In this document: positions 18,009-25,557 of the stretch, one piece after another | Layout of the letters: each line of letters starts with the position of its first letter | Numbering within the stretch: the stretch's first letter is position 1 | Assembly (NCBI RefSeq): GCF_900187405.1 | Contig: NZ_LT896716.1 | Location: 62,001-126,000, forward strand | DNA length: 64,000 nucleotides | Source: Geobacter sp. DSM 9736 | GTDB taxonomy: Bacteria > Desulfobacterota > Desulfuromonadia > Geobacterales > Geobacteraceae | Reading direction: 5' to 3' | Translations under genes and position numbers: made by a program | Notes under the pieces: generated by a model | What the model saw: the letters and a program-made list of their open reading frames with translations, nothing else | Told to the model about the DNA's origin: nothing | The model's database searches: none

Positions 18009-19111
18009 CGATGATCGATAGACGACTTTTCACAAATTTCGACTGGACCCTCTTCGGCCTCGTGCTCACCATCGTGACCATCGGGGTCATAAACATAGCC
18101 AGCGCCTCCGCCTCATACAAGATGGTCGGGACTCCCTATGCCTTGAAGCAGATCTATTGGATACTCGCCGGGCTTACGCTTGTGACGGCGGTGTGCAGCA
18201 TCGACTATCACCTCTTCGAGGATGTGGCCTACTGGTTTTACGGCCTGCTCGTTCTGCTCCTGGTGGGAGTCCTTGTAATAGGGAAGACCTCCATGGGGGC
18301 TACGCGGTGGCTGGATCTCGGGTTTGTCACCATCCAGCCGTCGGAGCCGATGAAGATCGTCATCATCATAACCTTCGCTCGTTTCTTTACTTACAACCCT
18401 GTTTTCCAGGGCCTCACCCTCAGAGGCCTGATGCAGCCGCTCATGCTCCTTGGGGCTCCGGCCCTGCTGATCATGAAGCAGCCTGACCTCGGAACAGCGA
18501 TTCTCGTAATTCTTGTGGCCTGTTCCATGCTTCTGTACGTGGGGTTGCGGTGGAAGACGGTGCTGGCTGTCTTTATGGCAATCCTGCCCGTGCTCTACGT
18601 CGGATGGCACCATCTGCTGAGGGAGTACCAGAAGAAGCGGATACTGAACTTCATCGATCCGGAGCACGATCCCCTCGGCAGCGGCTACCACATCATTCAG
18701 AGCAAGATCGCGGTGGGCTCCGGAGGGCTGCTGGGGAAGGGGTACATGCAGGGGACACAGTCACAGCTCCGCTTTCTTCCGGAGCAGCATACCGACTTCG
18801 CATTCTCGGTTTTTGCGGAGGAATGGGGGTTCGCCGGCTGCCTCGTGCTTCTGGTTCTCTACATGCTCCTCATTCTCTGGGGGCTGCAGATCGCCGACCG
18901 CTGCAACGACCGCTTCGGAAGTCTCGTGGCCGTGGGCGTTACCGCGATGCTCTTCTGGCACACCGTCATCAATATCGGGATGGTCATCGGACTCTTCCCC
19001 GTGGTGGGGGTGCCGCTCCCATTCTTCTCCTACGGGGGGACATCCATGGTGACTTCGATGGTGGGGGTGGGAATGTTGCTGAATATACGGATGAGAAGGT
19101 TCATGTTTTAA
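18005..19111 (+). CDS. rodA: RodA peptidoglycan glycosyltransferase (SEDS family)
   Basis: The 368-residue polytopic membrane protein belongs to the SEDS family. Recognisable stretches are DWTLFGLVLTIVTIGVINI, TSMGATRWLDLGFVTIQPSE, the catalytic-loop region KQPDLGTAILV with the conserved Asp, GSGGLLGKGYMQGTQSQLRF, LPEQHTDFAFSVFAEEWG and PFFSYGGTSMV. It polymerises glycan strands from lipid II with PBP2. It overlaps mrdA by 4 bp and closes the operon, with a strong terminator 30 bases downstream. Confidence 0.97.
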   Translation: MTMIDRRLFTNFDWTLFGLVLTIVTIGVINIASASASYKMVGTPYALKQIYWILAGLTLVTAVCSIDYHLFEDVAYWFYGLLVLLLVGVLVIGKTSMGATRWLDLGFVTIQPSEPMKIVIIITFARFFTYNPVFQGLTLRGLMQPLMLLGAPALLIMKQPDLGTAILVILVACSMLLYVGLRWKTVLAVFMAILPVLYVGWHHLLREYQKKRILNFIDPEHDPLGSGYHIIQSKIAVGSGGLLGKGYMQGTQSQLRFLPEQHTDFAFSVFAEEWGFAGCLVLLVLYMLLILWGLQIADRCNDRFGSLVAVGVTAMLFWHTVINIGMVIGLFPVVGVPLPFFSYGGTSMVTSMVGVGMLLNIRMRRFMF

Positions 19112-19140
19112 CTGCTCCCCATGACGGGTGATACAAAAGA

Positions 19141-19168
19141 AAAGCCGGGCTGCCCCGGCTTTTTCTTT
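19141..19168 (+). terminator. rho-independent terminator of the mre/rodA operon
   Basis: A perfect 9-bp stem (AAAGCCGGG with CCCGGCTTT, loop CTGC) is followed by a T-rich tract. It lies 30 bases after the rodA stop. Confidence 0.9.
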
Positions 19169-19199
19169 CGGCTTTTTTCCCCGAACGGAGTCAGGTTGC

Positions 19200-19355
19200 T
19201 CAGGCGACCTTTTTGTCCAGCAGAAGGATTCCATCCTCTGCGGTCACGAGCCATACCGCTTCACAGTCGCTGCATTCCAGCAGATTATCAGCATATCCGT
19301 CGGAATGCATGTCTATGCCGATGCCTGTGGTGCTGCAGCATACGGGACATTTCAT
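19200..19355 (-). CDS. small zinc-ribbon protein
   Basis: This 51-residue product (MKCPVCCSTTGIGIDMHSDG) begins at an ATG preceded by AGGAGG; a longer frame to 19388 lacks such a site. Two Cys pairs, CPVC and CSDC, are spaced as in a zinc ribbon. I do not recognise a named family. It lies alone between converging rodA and the divergent AmmeMemoRadiSam gene. The ribosome-binding site and the paired Cys motifs support a real gene. Confidence 0.7.
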   Translation of the reverse strand: MKCPVCCSTTGIGIDMHSDGYADNLLECSDCEAVWLVTAEDGILLLDKKVA

Positions 19356-19580
19356 AACGTCCTCCTTTCCTGTTCTCTTCACCTTCACTATAGTTGATGT
19401 GTCTTGATGTCCGCAAGGGGTAAATGGTTAAAATATATTGCTAAAACAACAGTTTACGTTACGGTTTACACCCCGGCGTCCGCCACGGCGGCTCTTCTCC
19501 GATTCTTGCCCCGTTTCTCCCGTCTGCTATAATGCCGGTACATTCAGGTGCCCTGTGGATGCGACGATTCGGAGGCGGCC

Positions 19581-20594
19581 ATGAAGGAAGCGAGCTTTTA
19601 CGAGAAGGTCGGGGAAGGGAAGGTCCGTTGCGGGCTCTGCCGGTTCCGTTGCCTCATTGCCGACGGTCACCGGGGGATTTGTGCTGTTCGGGAGAACAGA
19701 AAAGGGACCCTTTTCTCGCTCGTGTACGGCAAAGCGGTGGCGGAGCATGTCGACCCGGTGGAAAAGAAGCCGCTTTACCATTTCCAGCCGGGAAGCCTCA
19801 CCTATTCGATTGCCACCGTCGGATGCAATTTCCGCTGCCTCCACTGCCAGAACTACTCCATCTCCCAGCCCGAGGGGGAACGGCTGCGGATCGCAGGAAA
19901 CGATCTCACCCCAGAGGAGGCGGTGCGCCGTGCGGTAGCTGCCGGCTGCCGTTCAATCTCCTATACCTATACCGAGCCCACCATCTTCTTCGAGTATGCG
20001 TACGACATCGCCATCCTTGCCCGGCGGGCCGGACTGCGAAACATCTTTGTCACCAACGGCTACATCACTCCCGAGGCCCTTTCCGCCATAGCTCCCTATC
20101 TCGATGCAGCCAATATCGATCTTAAAGGGTTTTCGGAGCGGTTTTACCGGGAGGTCGTCCATGCGATGCTCGACCAAGTCCTGGAATCAATCCTCGAATA
20201 CAAGCGGCTGGGGATATGGATCGAGCTCACCACTCTCATAATTCCGAACTGGAACGACTCCGACGAGGATCTTGCGGGCATTGCCAGGTTCATCGCCCAG
20301 CGGGTCGGGCCGGATACTCCCTGGCACGTGTCCCAGTTCTACCCCACCTTCAAGTTGACCGATCAACCTCGAACCCCTATCGAGACGCTGCGACGCGCCA
20401 GGCAGATAGGGCTCGACTCAGGGCTCCGGTTCGTCTATGAGGGTAACGTGCCGGGAGCTGGAGGGGAAAACACCTGGTGTCCTTCCTGCTCCCGGCTCCT
20501 TATAAGGCGTTACGGCTACACCATCCGGGAAAACCTGCTCGATGCAGGAAGATGCCCCCAGTGTGGAACCCTTCTGCCGGGGGTGGAGCAGTGA
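19581..20594 (+). CDS. amrS: AmmeMemoRadiSam system radical SAM enzyme
   Basis: The product has 337 residues from the ATG at 19581, after GGAGG. An N-terminal Cys-rich knuckle (CGLCRFRCLIADGHRGIC) precedes the radical SAM motif CNFRCLHC near residue 84. The YTYTEPTIFFEYAYD stretch, LDAANIDLKGF and WHVSQFYPTFKL are typical of the group often annotated as pyruvate-formate-lyase-activating-like, AmmeMemoRadiSam type. The C terminus is a rubredoxin-like zinc ribbon with CPSC and CPQC pairs. Its usual partners, an AMMECR1 and a MEMO1 protein, are not adjacent. The reaction is not established to my knowledge. Confidence 0.88.
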   Translation: MKEASFYEKVGEGKVRCGLCRFRCLIADGHRGICAVRENRKGTLFSLVYGKAVAEHVDPVEKKPLYHFQPGSLTYSIATVGCNFRCLHCQNYSISQPEGERLRIAGNDLTPEEAVRRAVAAGCRSISYTYTEPTIFFEYAYDIAILARRAGLRNIFVTNGYITPEALSAIAPYLDAANIDLKGFSERFYREVVHAMLDQVLESILEYKRLGIWIELTTLIIPNWNDSDEDLAGIARFIAQRVGPDTPWHVSQFYPTFKLTDQPRTPIETLRRARQIGLDSGLRFVYEGNVPGAGGENTWCPSCSRLLIRRYGYTIRENLLDAGRCPQCGTLLPGVEQ

Positions 20595-20740
20595 TCTCTT
20601 CTCTTTAGAAAAAAACCCTATATCCCGAAATGTATATCCGGTATGGTGGATGTCGTGCTGCGCGATGCGGCTTGGCTGCTGCCTAAGATTATTTCGTACG
20701 GACCCTCGTGGTAGCGGTGCGAGGAGGGGACAGCCTGTCT

Positions 20741-22108
20741 ATGAGCGGACAGATTGAAGAGCAGGCAAAAAAAGGAGAATTTCTTCTCCCTGCAGCCCTT
20801 ATGGTGGTGACGCTTTCCCTGCTGGCAGTCGAGGTGGCGGGAATGCTCTCGCATCAGCCCAACGCCTTCCCTTTGGCGAGAGGGAGTAGTTTTCGGACAC
20901 TGATGCTCCTTGTGCAGGGTGGTTTGGTCGCGGTTGCATGGCGGCTGGCCGTCAGGACCCGGAGGTGCCGGAGGGAGCTTGAAGAGGCGAGGCTCAGGTC
21001 GGAAGAGGAGCAGGGGAAGGTCACCGCGATTCTCGATGCCATGGTAGATCCGGTAAGCGTCCAGGATACCGACTTTCGGATAATCTACCAGAATGCGGCA
21101 CACCGCAATTTGATGGGAGACCATCGGGGGGAGCATTGTTACCGTGCCTACCGCGGGAACGCGGAGATCTGCCCCGAGTGCCACCTGGAGCAGACCTTCC
21201 GGGACGGAAAGCCGCACTTCCATGAAGCATCGCTGGAGAAGGGTGAGGCGACCATCTTCCTGGAAATACTCTCTTCCCCCCTGCGCGATCGAACCGGGAA
21301 AATAGTAGCGGGAATAGAGGCAATTCGCGATATCACCCCCCGGAAGCAGGCAGAGGATGAGATACGCAAGCTCAACCGTGACCTGGAACGCCAGGCCCTC
21401 AATCTGGCCGCCACCAATCGTGAGCTCGAAGCCTTCAGCTACTCCGCATCACATGACCTGCGCACCCCACTTACCCGAATCTATACCGCAGGGCAGGCGC
21501 TGGAAGAGGCGTACCTAGGGGTGCTGGACGATAACGGCAGGTTTTTCGTCCGTACCATCTGCGATGCTGCGGAGCATATGGAGGAGCTCATAGAGGCCCT
21601 TCTTTCCCTGTCCCAGGTGGCCAGCAGCGAAATGACCGTCGAGCAGGTCGATCTGGTGCCCATTGCACTGGAAATTGCGGCTGATCTGCAGGCGGGCGGC
21701 GATCGCTCTGTGGAATTCGTACTTCCGGAGGGCCTTCAGGCAATGGGAGACCGGCAGCTGCTTACCGTGCTCCTGGAGAACCTGCTGGGGAATGCGTGGA
21801 AGTATACGAGCCACGCCATCGCCCCCCGCGTTGAACTGGGCGCCGGAATGCGTGACGGCGTCCCCTGCTATTTCGTCCGGGACAACGGTGCCGGCTTCGA
21901 CATGAAGGACGCCGACCAGCTCTTCAAACCCTTCAAGCGATTGCACTCTTCGGCAGATTTTCCGGGTACTGGTGTAGGTCTGGCCACGGTGCAGCGAATC
22001 GTGCAGCGCCATGGGGGGGAAGTGTGGGCGGAAGGGGAGCCGGGTAAAGGCGCTACGTTCTGCTTCACCCTTCGTTCCTTCGCATTGCCGGTTGCGGCTA
22101 ACGGCTGA
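20741..22108 (+). CDS. PAS-domain sensor histidine kinase
   Basis: A membrane kinase of 455 residues from the ATG at 20741 (MSGQIEEQAKK), downstream of GGAGGGG. Two hydrophobic segments lie at about 14-35 and 52-68, then a short coiled coil. The PAS domain (about 90-205) contains HCYRAYRGNAEICPECHLEQT, a Cys-rich loop in which three Cys could bind a metal or sense redox. HisKA follows with FSYSASHDLRTPLTR near 232, and the HATPase has NLLGNAWKY, DNGAGFDM and GTGVGLATVQRI. No response regulator is adjacent, so its partner is unknown. Confidence 0.9.
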   Translation: MSGQIEEQAKKGEFLLPAALMVVTLSLLAVEVAGMLSHQPNAFPLARGSSFRTLMLLVQGGLVAVAWRLAVRTRRCRRELEEARLRSEEEQGKVTAILDAMVDPVSVQDTDFRIIYQNAAHRNLMGDHRGEHCYRAYRGNAEICPECHLEQTFRDGKPHFHEASLEKGEATIFLEILSSPLRDRTGKIVAGIEAIRDITPRKQAEDEIRKLNRDLERQALNLAATNRELEAFSYSASHDLRTPLTRIYTAGQALEEAYLGVLDDNGRFFVRTICDAAEHMEELIEALLSLSQVASSEMTVEQVDLVPIALEIAADLQAGGDRSVEFVLPEGLQAMGDRQLLTVLLENLLGNAWKYTSHAIAPRVELGAGMRDGVPCYFVRDNGAGFDMKDADQLFKPFKRLHSSADFPGTGVGLATVQRIVQRHGGEVWAEGEPGKGATFCFTLRSFALPVAANG

Positions 22109-22161
22109 AAAATGCTATAACAGCCCGGCTTCTATCCAACCCCCTCCCGAGGTACCACGAT

Positions 22162-22815
22162 TTGAACGTCTCGCTGTTTCGCCGCTGCTGGGTCACCTTC
22201 TCCGCCTGGGTGATCGGCTGCTACGCATCGCTGCTCAACGATTTCCGTGTGAAAGGAGTAGAGAACATCCCGCCCGCCGGGGGAGTTCTCCTCGCCTCCA
22301 ACCATATCTCCGCATTCGAAACCATCTTCCTTCCCTGGGCAGTCATAAGGAAACATCCGCTCCAGATGCTCTGGGCTCCGGCCAAGGAGGAGCTCTTCCG
22401 CAAGCCGGTCCAGCGGCTTCTATACTCCTCATGGGGGGCGTTTCCGGTGAAGCGCGGCAGGGACGTGCGTGCCGGAAAGGCCATCAACGAGCTTCTGCGC
22501 GATCAGAAGGTGATGCTCTTTCCGGAAGGGACACGTCATTCCGATGGCGTCCTCGGGAAGGGAAACCGCGGCGTCGGCAAGATCATATACGACACTCACC
22601 CCGTGGTGATCCCAACGGCGCTGGTGGGGCTAAACCGCTGGAAGTTTCCGCGCCTCGGGCAGAAGGGTCTTGTGATCTTCGGCAGGCCTCTGGATTTCTC
22701 GGACCTCTTGGGGCTGGAAGACTGCAAGGAGACCCACCAGCTGATCGTGGATCGCGTAATGGAGGCCATCGCCCGGCTGCTTGAGGCGGAAGGAGCGTAT
22801 CGCGGTGAAGGTTGA
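22162..22815 (+). CDS. lysophospholipid/1-acylglycerol-3-phosphate acyltransferase family (PlsC-like)
   Basis: The 217-residue protein begins at a TTG ([19 protein letters not shown]) with one N-terminal hydrophobic segment. It has the acyltransferase blocks [39 protein letters not shown] and [13 protein letters not shown]. The catalytic H(X4)D motif reads H-I-S-A-F-E, so the Asp is replaced by Glu. It probably acylates a lysophospholipid at the inner membrane; the substitution may alter activity. Its stop overlaps the rnhA start by 11 bp, so the two are co-transcribed. Confidence 0.85.
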   Translation: MNVSLFRRCWVTFSAWVIGCYASLLNDFRVKGVENIPPAGGVLLASNHISAFETIFLPWAVIRKHPLQMLWAPAKEELFRKPVQRLLYSSWGAFPVKRGRDVRAGKAINELLRDQKVMLFPEGTRHSDGVLGKGNRGVGKIIYDTHPVVIPTALVGLNRWKFPRLGQKGLVIFGRPLDFSDLLGLEDCKETHQLIVDRVMEAIARLLEAEGAYRGEG

Positions 22816-23248
22816 GATATTCTGTGACGGCGCTTGCAGCGGAAATCCCGGTGTCGGCGGGTATGGGGCGATTCTGCGGAGCGGTACCGCCGAAAAGGAG
22901 ATTTCCGGTGCCGAAGAGCTTACCACCAACAACAGGATGGAACTGATGGGGGCCATCAGCGCACTGGAGTCGCTCAAACGCCCATGCGATGTCACCATAG
23001 TCACCGATTCGCAGTATCTGGTGAAGGGTATGACCGAATGGATCGCCGGATGGCAGCGCAGGGGATGGACGAGCAGCAAGAAGGAGCCTGTACTCAACCG
23101 CGACCTGTGGGAACGCTTGCTGCAGCTGGCGGCGGTGCACCGGATCACCTGGTCCTGGATCAGGGGGCACAACGGCCATGCCGAAAACGAGCGGTGCGAT
23201 GAGCTGGCTCGGGGAGCGATAGCCGCTTTCAGGGAGGGAAACCGGTAG
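22805..23248 (+). CDS. rnhA: ribonuclease HI
   Basis: RNase HI (147 residues) starts at the GTG at 22805, giving [16 protein letters not shown], the normal length; longer starts add plsC sequence. The catalytic residues are visible: Asp in the first strand ([10 protein letters not shown]), Glu in [10 protein letters not shown], Asp in [10 protein letters not shown], and the late [18 protein letters not shown] with its His and Asp. It removes the RNA of RNA-DNA hybrids in the cytoplasm. Confidence 0.96.
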   Translation: MKVEIFCDGACSGNPGVGGYGAILRSGTAEKEISGAEELTTNNRMELMGAISALESLKRPCDVTIVTDSQYLVKGMTEWIAGWQRRGWTSSKKEPVLNRDLWERLLQLAAVHRITWSWIRGHNGHAENERCDELARGAIAAFREGNR

Positions 23249-23279
23249 CCCGGCTCTGCGCGAGGCTGCCGGGGATATC

Positions 23280-23579
23280 ATGAGTGGTTTCATTGTAGAA
23301 GTGAGCGAACAGGATGTTCGCCGGGAGAAGGATAAGGCTCGGGAACTCCGCAAGAGCCGCTGGTGGCAGAACCGTGTCGCTCAGGGCATCTGCCATTACT
23401 GCGGCAGGAAATTTCCGCAGGCCGAGCTCTCAATGGACCACATCGTTCCTATCATTCGCGGAGGCAAGAGCACTAAGGGTAATGTGGTGCCTGCGTGCAA
23501 GGAGTGCAACAGCAGGAAGAAGTACCTCCTCCCCATCGAGTGGGAAGAGTACCTGGAGTCGGCGAAGAAGCAGGATTGA
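23280..23579 (+). CDS. HNH endonuclease family protein
   Basis: This 99-residue protein carries a compact HNH domain: a CHYCGRKF zinc knuckle, SMDHIVPIIRGGKST with the DH and second metal residues, then NVVPACKECNSRKKYLLP with the Asn and the second Cys pair. The N-terminal third is charged and helical. Stand-alone HNH proteins of this size are widespread and mostly uncharacterised. It lies 31 bp after rnhA. No mobile element features surround it, so a housekeeping or repair role is as likely as a selfish one. Confidence 0.85.
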   Translation: MSGFIVEVSEQDVRREKDKARELRKSRWWQNRVAQGICHYCGRKFPQAELSMDHIVPIIRGGKSTKGNVVPACKECNSRKKYLLPIEWEEYLESAKKQD

Positions 23580-23590
23580 TGGGTGGGTGG

Positions 23591-23665
23591 GAGTCGGAGT
23601 GGCGAGCGTCCGCTGCCGCGTGGTACTTCCCTTAACTTCAGGAATCCCGCCGGCTCCCGACGTTT
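23591..23665. repeat. possible copy of family C dispersed sequence
   Basis: Between the HNH and HAD genes, GCGTCCGCTGCCGC followed by ACTTCCCTTAACTTCAGGAA and a GC-rich end lines up with bases 48300-48355 (GCGTCCGCTGCCGCTAGTC, then ACTTCCCTCCACTCCAGGAA). I do not see the inverted partner arm here that the other copy has. Two partial matches only, so this is tentative. Confidence 0.4.
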
Positions 23666-23691
23666 GGAAGAATCAAAGTACTGGAGCACCT

Positions 23692-24315
23692 ATGTCTGAA
23701 GTCTGCAAACTCATCATCTACGATTGCGATGGGGTCATGTTCGACTCCTTTGAGGCGAACCTCTCCTTTTACCAGCGGGTCATGGAGATGATGGGAAAGC
23801 CTTACCTGGACCGGGAGAATGCGGAACACATGCGCATCCTCCATACCTACTCACACCGGGAGGTTCTCGCTCACTTCTTCGTAGACCCGGCGGAGTGGCA
23901 GGAGGCGATACGCCATGCCGGCCTCATCGACTATCGTGATCTGGTGCCGCTCATGCAGATGGAGGAGGGGTTCAGGGAAACACTCGACGCGCTCCGCTCC
24001 AGGGTCGAGCTTGCCGTTTGCACCAACAGGTCTACCTCGATGGACATGGTCCTCGATTCCTTCGGCCTGACCCGCTATTTCGGCTGCGTCATGACCGCCG
24101 CCAAGGTGGAGAACCCGAAGCCCCACCCCGAGCCGCTTCTGAAAGTTCTTGATCACTACGGTTACGAAGCCCGCCAGGCCCTCTTCGTTGGTGATTCCGA
24201 CGTAGATCGTCAGGCCGCCGCCGCTGCCGGTGTTCCCTTCGTCGCATACAAGGCCGATTTGCCGGCCGTGGCGCGTATCGATCGGCATGCGGATCTGATA
24301 CGAATTCTCGGTTAA
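23692..24315 (+). CDS. HAD-family hydrolase, phosphoglycolate phosphatase-like
   Basis: The 207-residue HAD protein begins at the ATG at 23692 after CTGGAG (MSEVCKLIIYDCDGVMFDS). Motif I is YDCDGVMFDS with the nucleophile Asp, motif II AVCTNRS, motif III lysine in KVENPKPHPEPLL, and motif IV FVGDSDVDRQAA. A helical cap sits between motifs I and II. These features suit phosphoglycolate phosphatase-like enzymes of subfamily I, but the substrate cannot be read from sequence. The gene appears to be a single transcription unit. Confidence 0.9.
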   Translation: MSEVCKLIIYDCDGVMFDSFEANLSFYQRVMEMMGKPYLDRENAEHMRILHTYSHREVLAHFFVDPAEWQEAIRHAGLIDYRDLVPLMQMEEGFRETLDALRSRVELAVCTNRSTSMDMVLDSFGLTRYFGCVMTAAKVENPKPHPEPLLKVLDHYGYEARQALFVGDSDVDRQAAAAAGVPFVAYKADLPAVARIDRHADLIRILG

Positions 24316-24460
24316 TACTCCTCCGTTTCCCTTTCTCTGCAGCCGTTTCACCTTTCTGAGCATTAAAAGCATTTGAACATTAAAGCCAACGGTGCTATCT
24401 ATTTCGCCTGCCGCACGTCGGCAGTGTTCTACTCGTTTATGTGTTCAGAAGGAGAACCGA

Positions 24461-25207
24461 ATGAGCTTCACGAAGTATAGTATCGTAGTGATTGCTGCTT
24501 CTTTATGCCTTACTCTGATATTTGCCGGTGGGTGTGGAGTGGAGTGGTTTCCTGATACTCGCGACCCTAATGCTTTCACTTTGGGCAGCAAAAACACGAA
24601 GACAAATACAGTAACCGAATCTGATGGTGTCCAGATGTCCCACAACACCACCGGATCCGACGTCAGTATCCTTAACGGCGAATGGGCTACCTCAAATGAC
24701 AATGTGACTTATTCCGCATGGACAAAGGAGCCGGGTAGGATTTCAGCTGGCCAGTGGCTAAAGGTCCGGCACACCTCGGCTGCCTCTATCGGGGTGGCAA
24801 CCGTTACCACAATTCGTGTCGAGGACTTCACAGCTACCTTTACCAGCTTTACGACGGAAGCCGGAGTTTTCGGTAACAGCACAACAAACAAACCCCCGGC
24901 AGATGGGACGGTTCACGATGCGAGCGGTAGTATTGCTGCCTCTGTGACATCCACTAAAAAATCAAGTGATGCAACGAACACAACAGTAACATTAACGGTT
25001 AACGTTTCGAATACAGACTTGAATCAGGCATCTGTAACTGTGGTGGTTAACGGTGAGAATAGCTCCAGCGGGACATTGATTATCAAAAATTTGTCAGGAA
25101 CAGTTTCAGGAAAGGGAAATGAAACCTTCTCGATAGATGTGATACTTACAACGAGTGACTATAATAAGATAACTAAATGGGTAATAGCTGAGGTCACAAA
25201 AAAATAG
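24461..25207 (+). CDS. secreted lipoprotein of unknown function
   Basis: The product has 248 residues from the ATG at 24461, just after a GGAG site. The N terminus is a lipoprotein signal (MSFTKYSIVVIAASLCLTLI, then AGGC as lipobox), so the mature protein is anchored by its Cys. The rest is rich in Thr, Ser, Asn and Val with repeated beta-strand-like stretches (VTLTVNVSNTDLNQASVTVV, GTLIIKNLSG). I recognise no domain. The DNA is visibly richer in A and T than its neighbours and codon use differs, which suggests recent acquisition. A surface or outer-membrane role is a guess. Confidence 0.75.
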   Translation: MSFTKYSIVVIAASLCLTLIFAGGCGVEWFPDTRDPNAFTLGSKNTKTNTVTESDGVQMSHNTTGSDVSILNGEWATSNDNVTYSAWTKEPGRISAGQWLKVRHTSAASIGVATVTTIRVEDFTATFTSFTTEAGVFGNSTTNKPPADGTVHDASGSIAASVTSTKKSSDATNTTVTLTVNVSNTDLNQASVTVVVNGENSSSGTLIIKNLSGTVSGKGNETFSIDVILTTSDYNKITKWVIAEVTKK

Positions 25208-25292
25208 GCTGATTAAAGGGAGGAGCAGTCCCCATTGCAATAGTCTGAAATCTTGCTGCATATCAAACCAGCTTCAACGAATTAGTCGAGCC

Positions 25293-25529
25293 TTAGCAGC
25301 TCCCGGCGGTTACATCCATCAAAGTCACTTCCCACTGGTCCGTTTCCAGGTCGTGCCTGAGGATGTATATAATCCCATCTTCCGCCAGGACCTTGAAGTA
25401 GGAGTCGTCTTTTCCGTCCCACCGGTCGAGGATTTCCTGCACCTTGAATTTTCGGTCGCCTATGGTAAAGCCGGTGGGCCTGTCTTCAATCTTCCGGCCC
25501 TGTCCGGTCTGCACGTGCACGTTGGTCAC
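25293..25529 (-). CDS. small conserved-type cytoplasmic protein of unknown function
   Basis: This 78-residue protein (MTNVHVQTGQGRKIEDRPTG) has no signal peptide or membrane segment. The middle (FKVQEILDRWDGKDDSYFKV) and the end (IYILRHDLETDQWEVTLMDV) look like a small beta barrel. I do not recognise a characterised family. It lies 28 bp upstream of the chemoreceptor stop region on the same strand, that is, downstream of the receptor gene, and may be co-transcribed with it. Confidence 0.65.
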   Translation of the reverse strand: MTNVHVQTGQGRKIEDRPTGFTIGDRKFKVQEILDRWDGKDDSYFKVLAEDGIIYILRHDLETDQWEVTLMDVTAGSC

Positions 25530-25557
25530 CCGGCACCTCCTCGAACGGGATAAAGCG

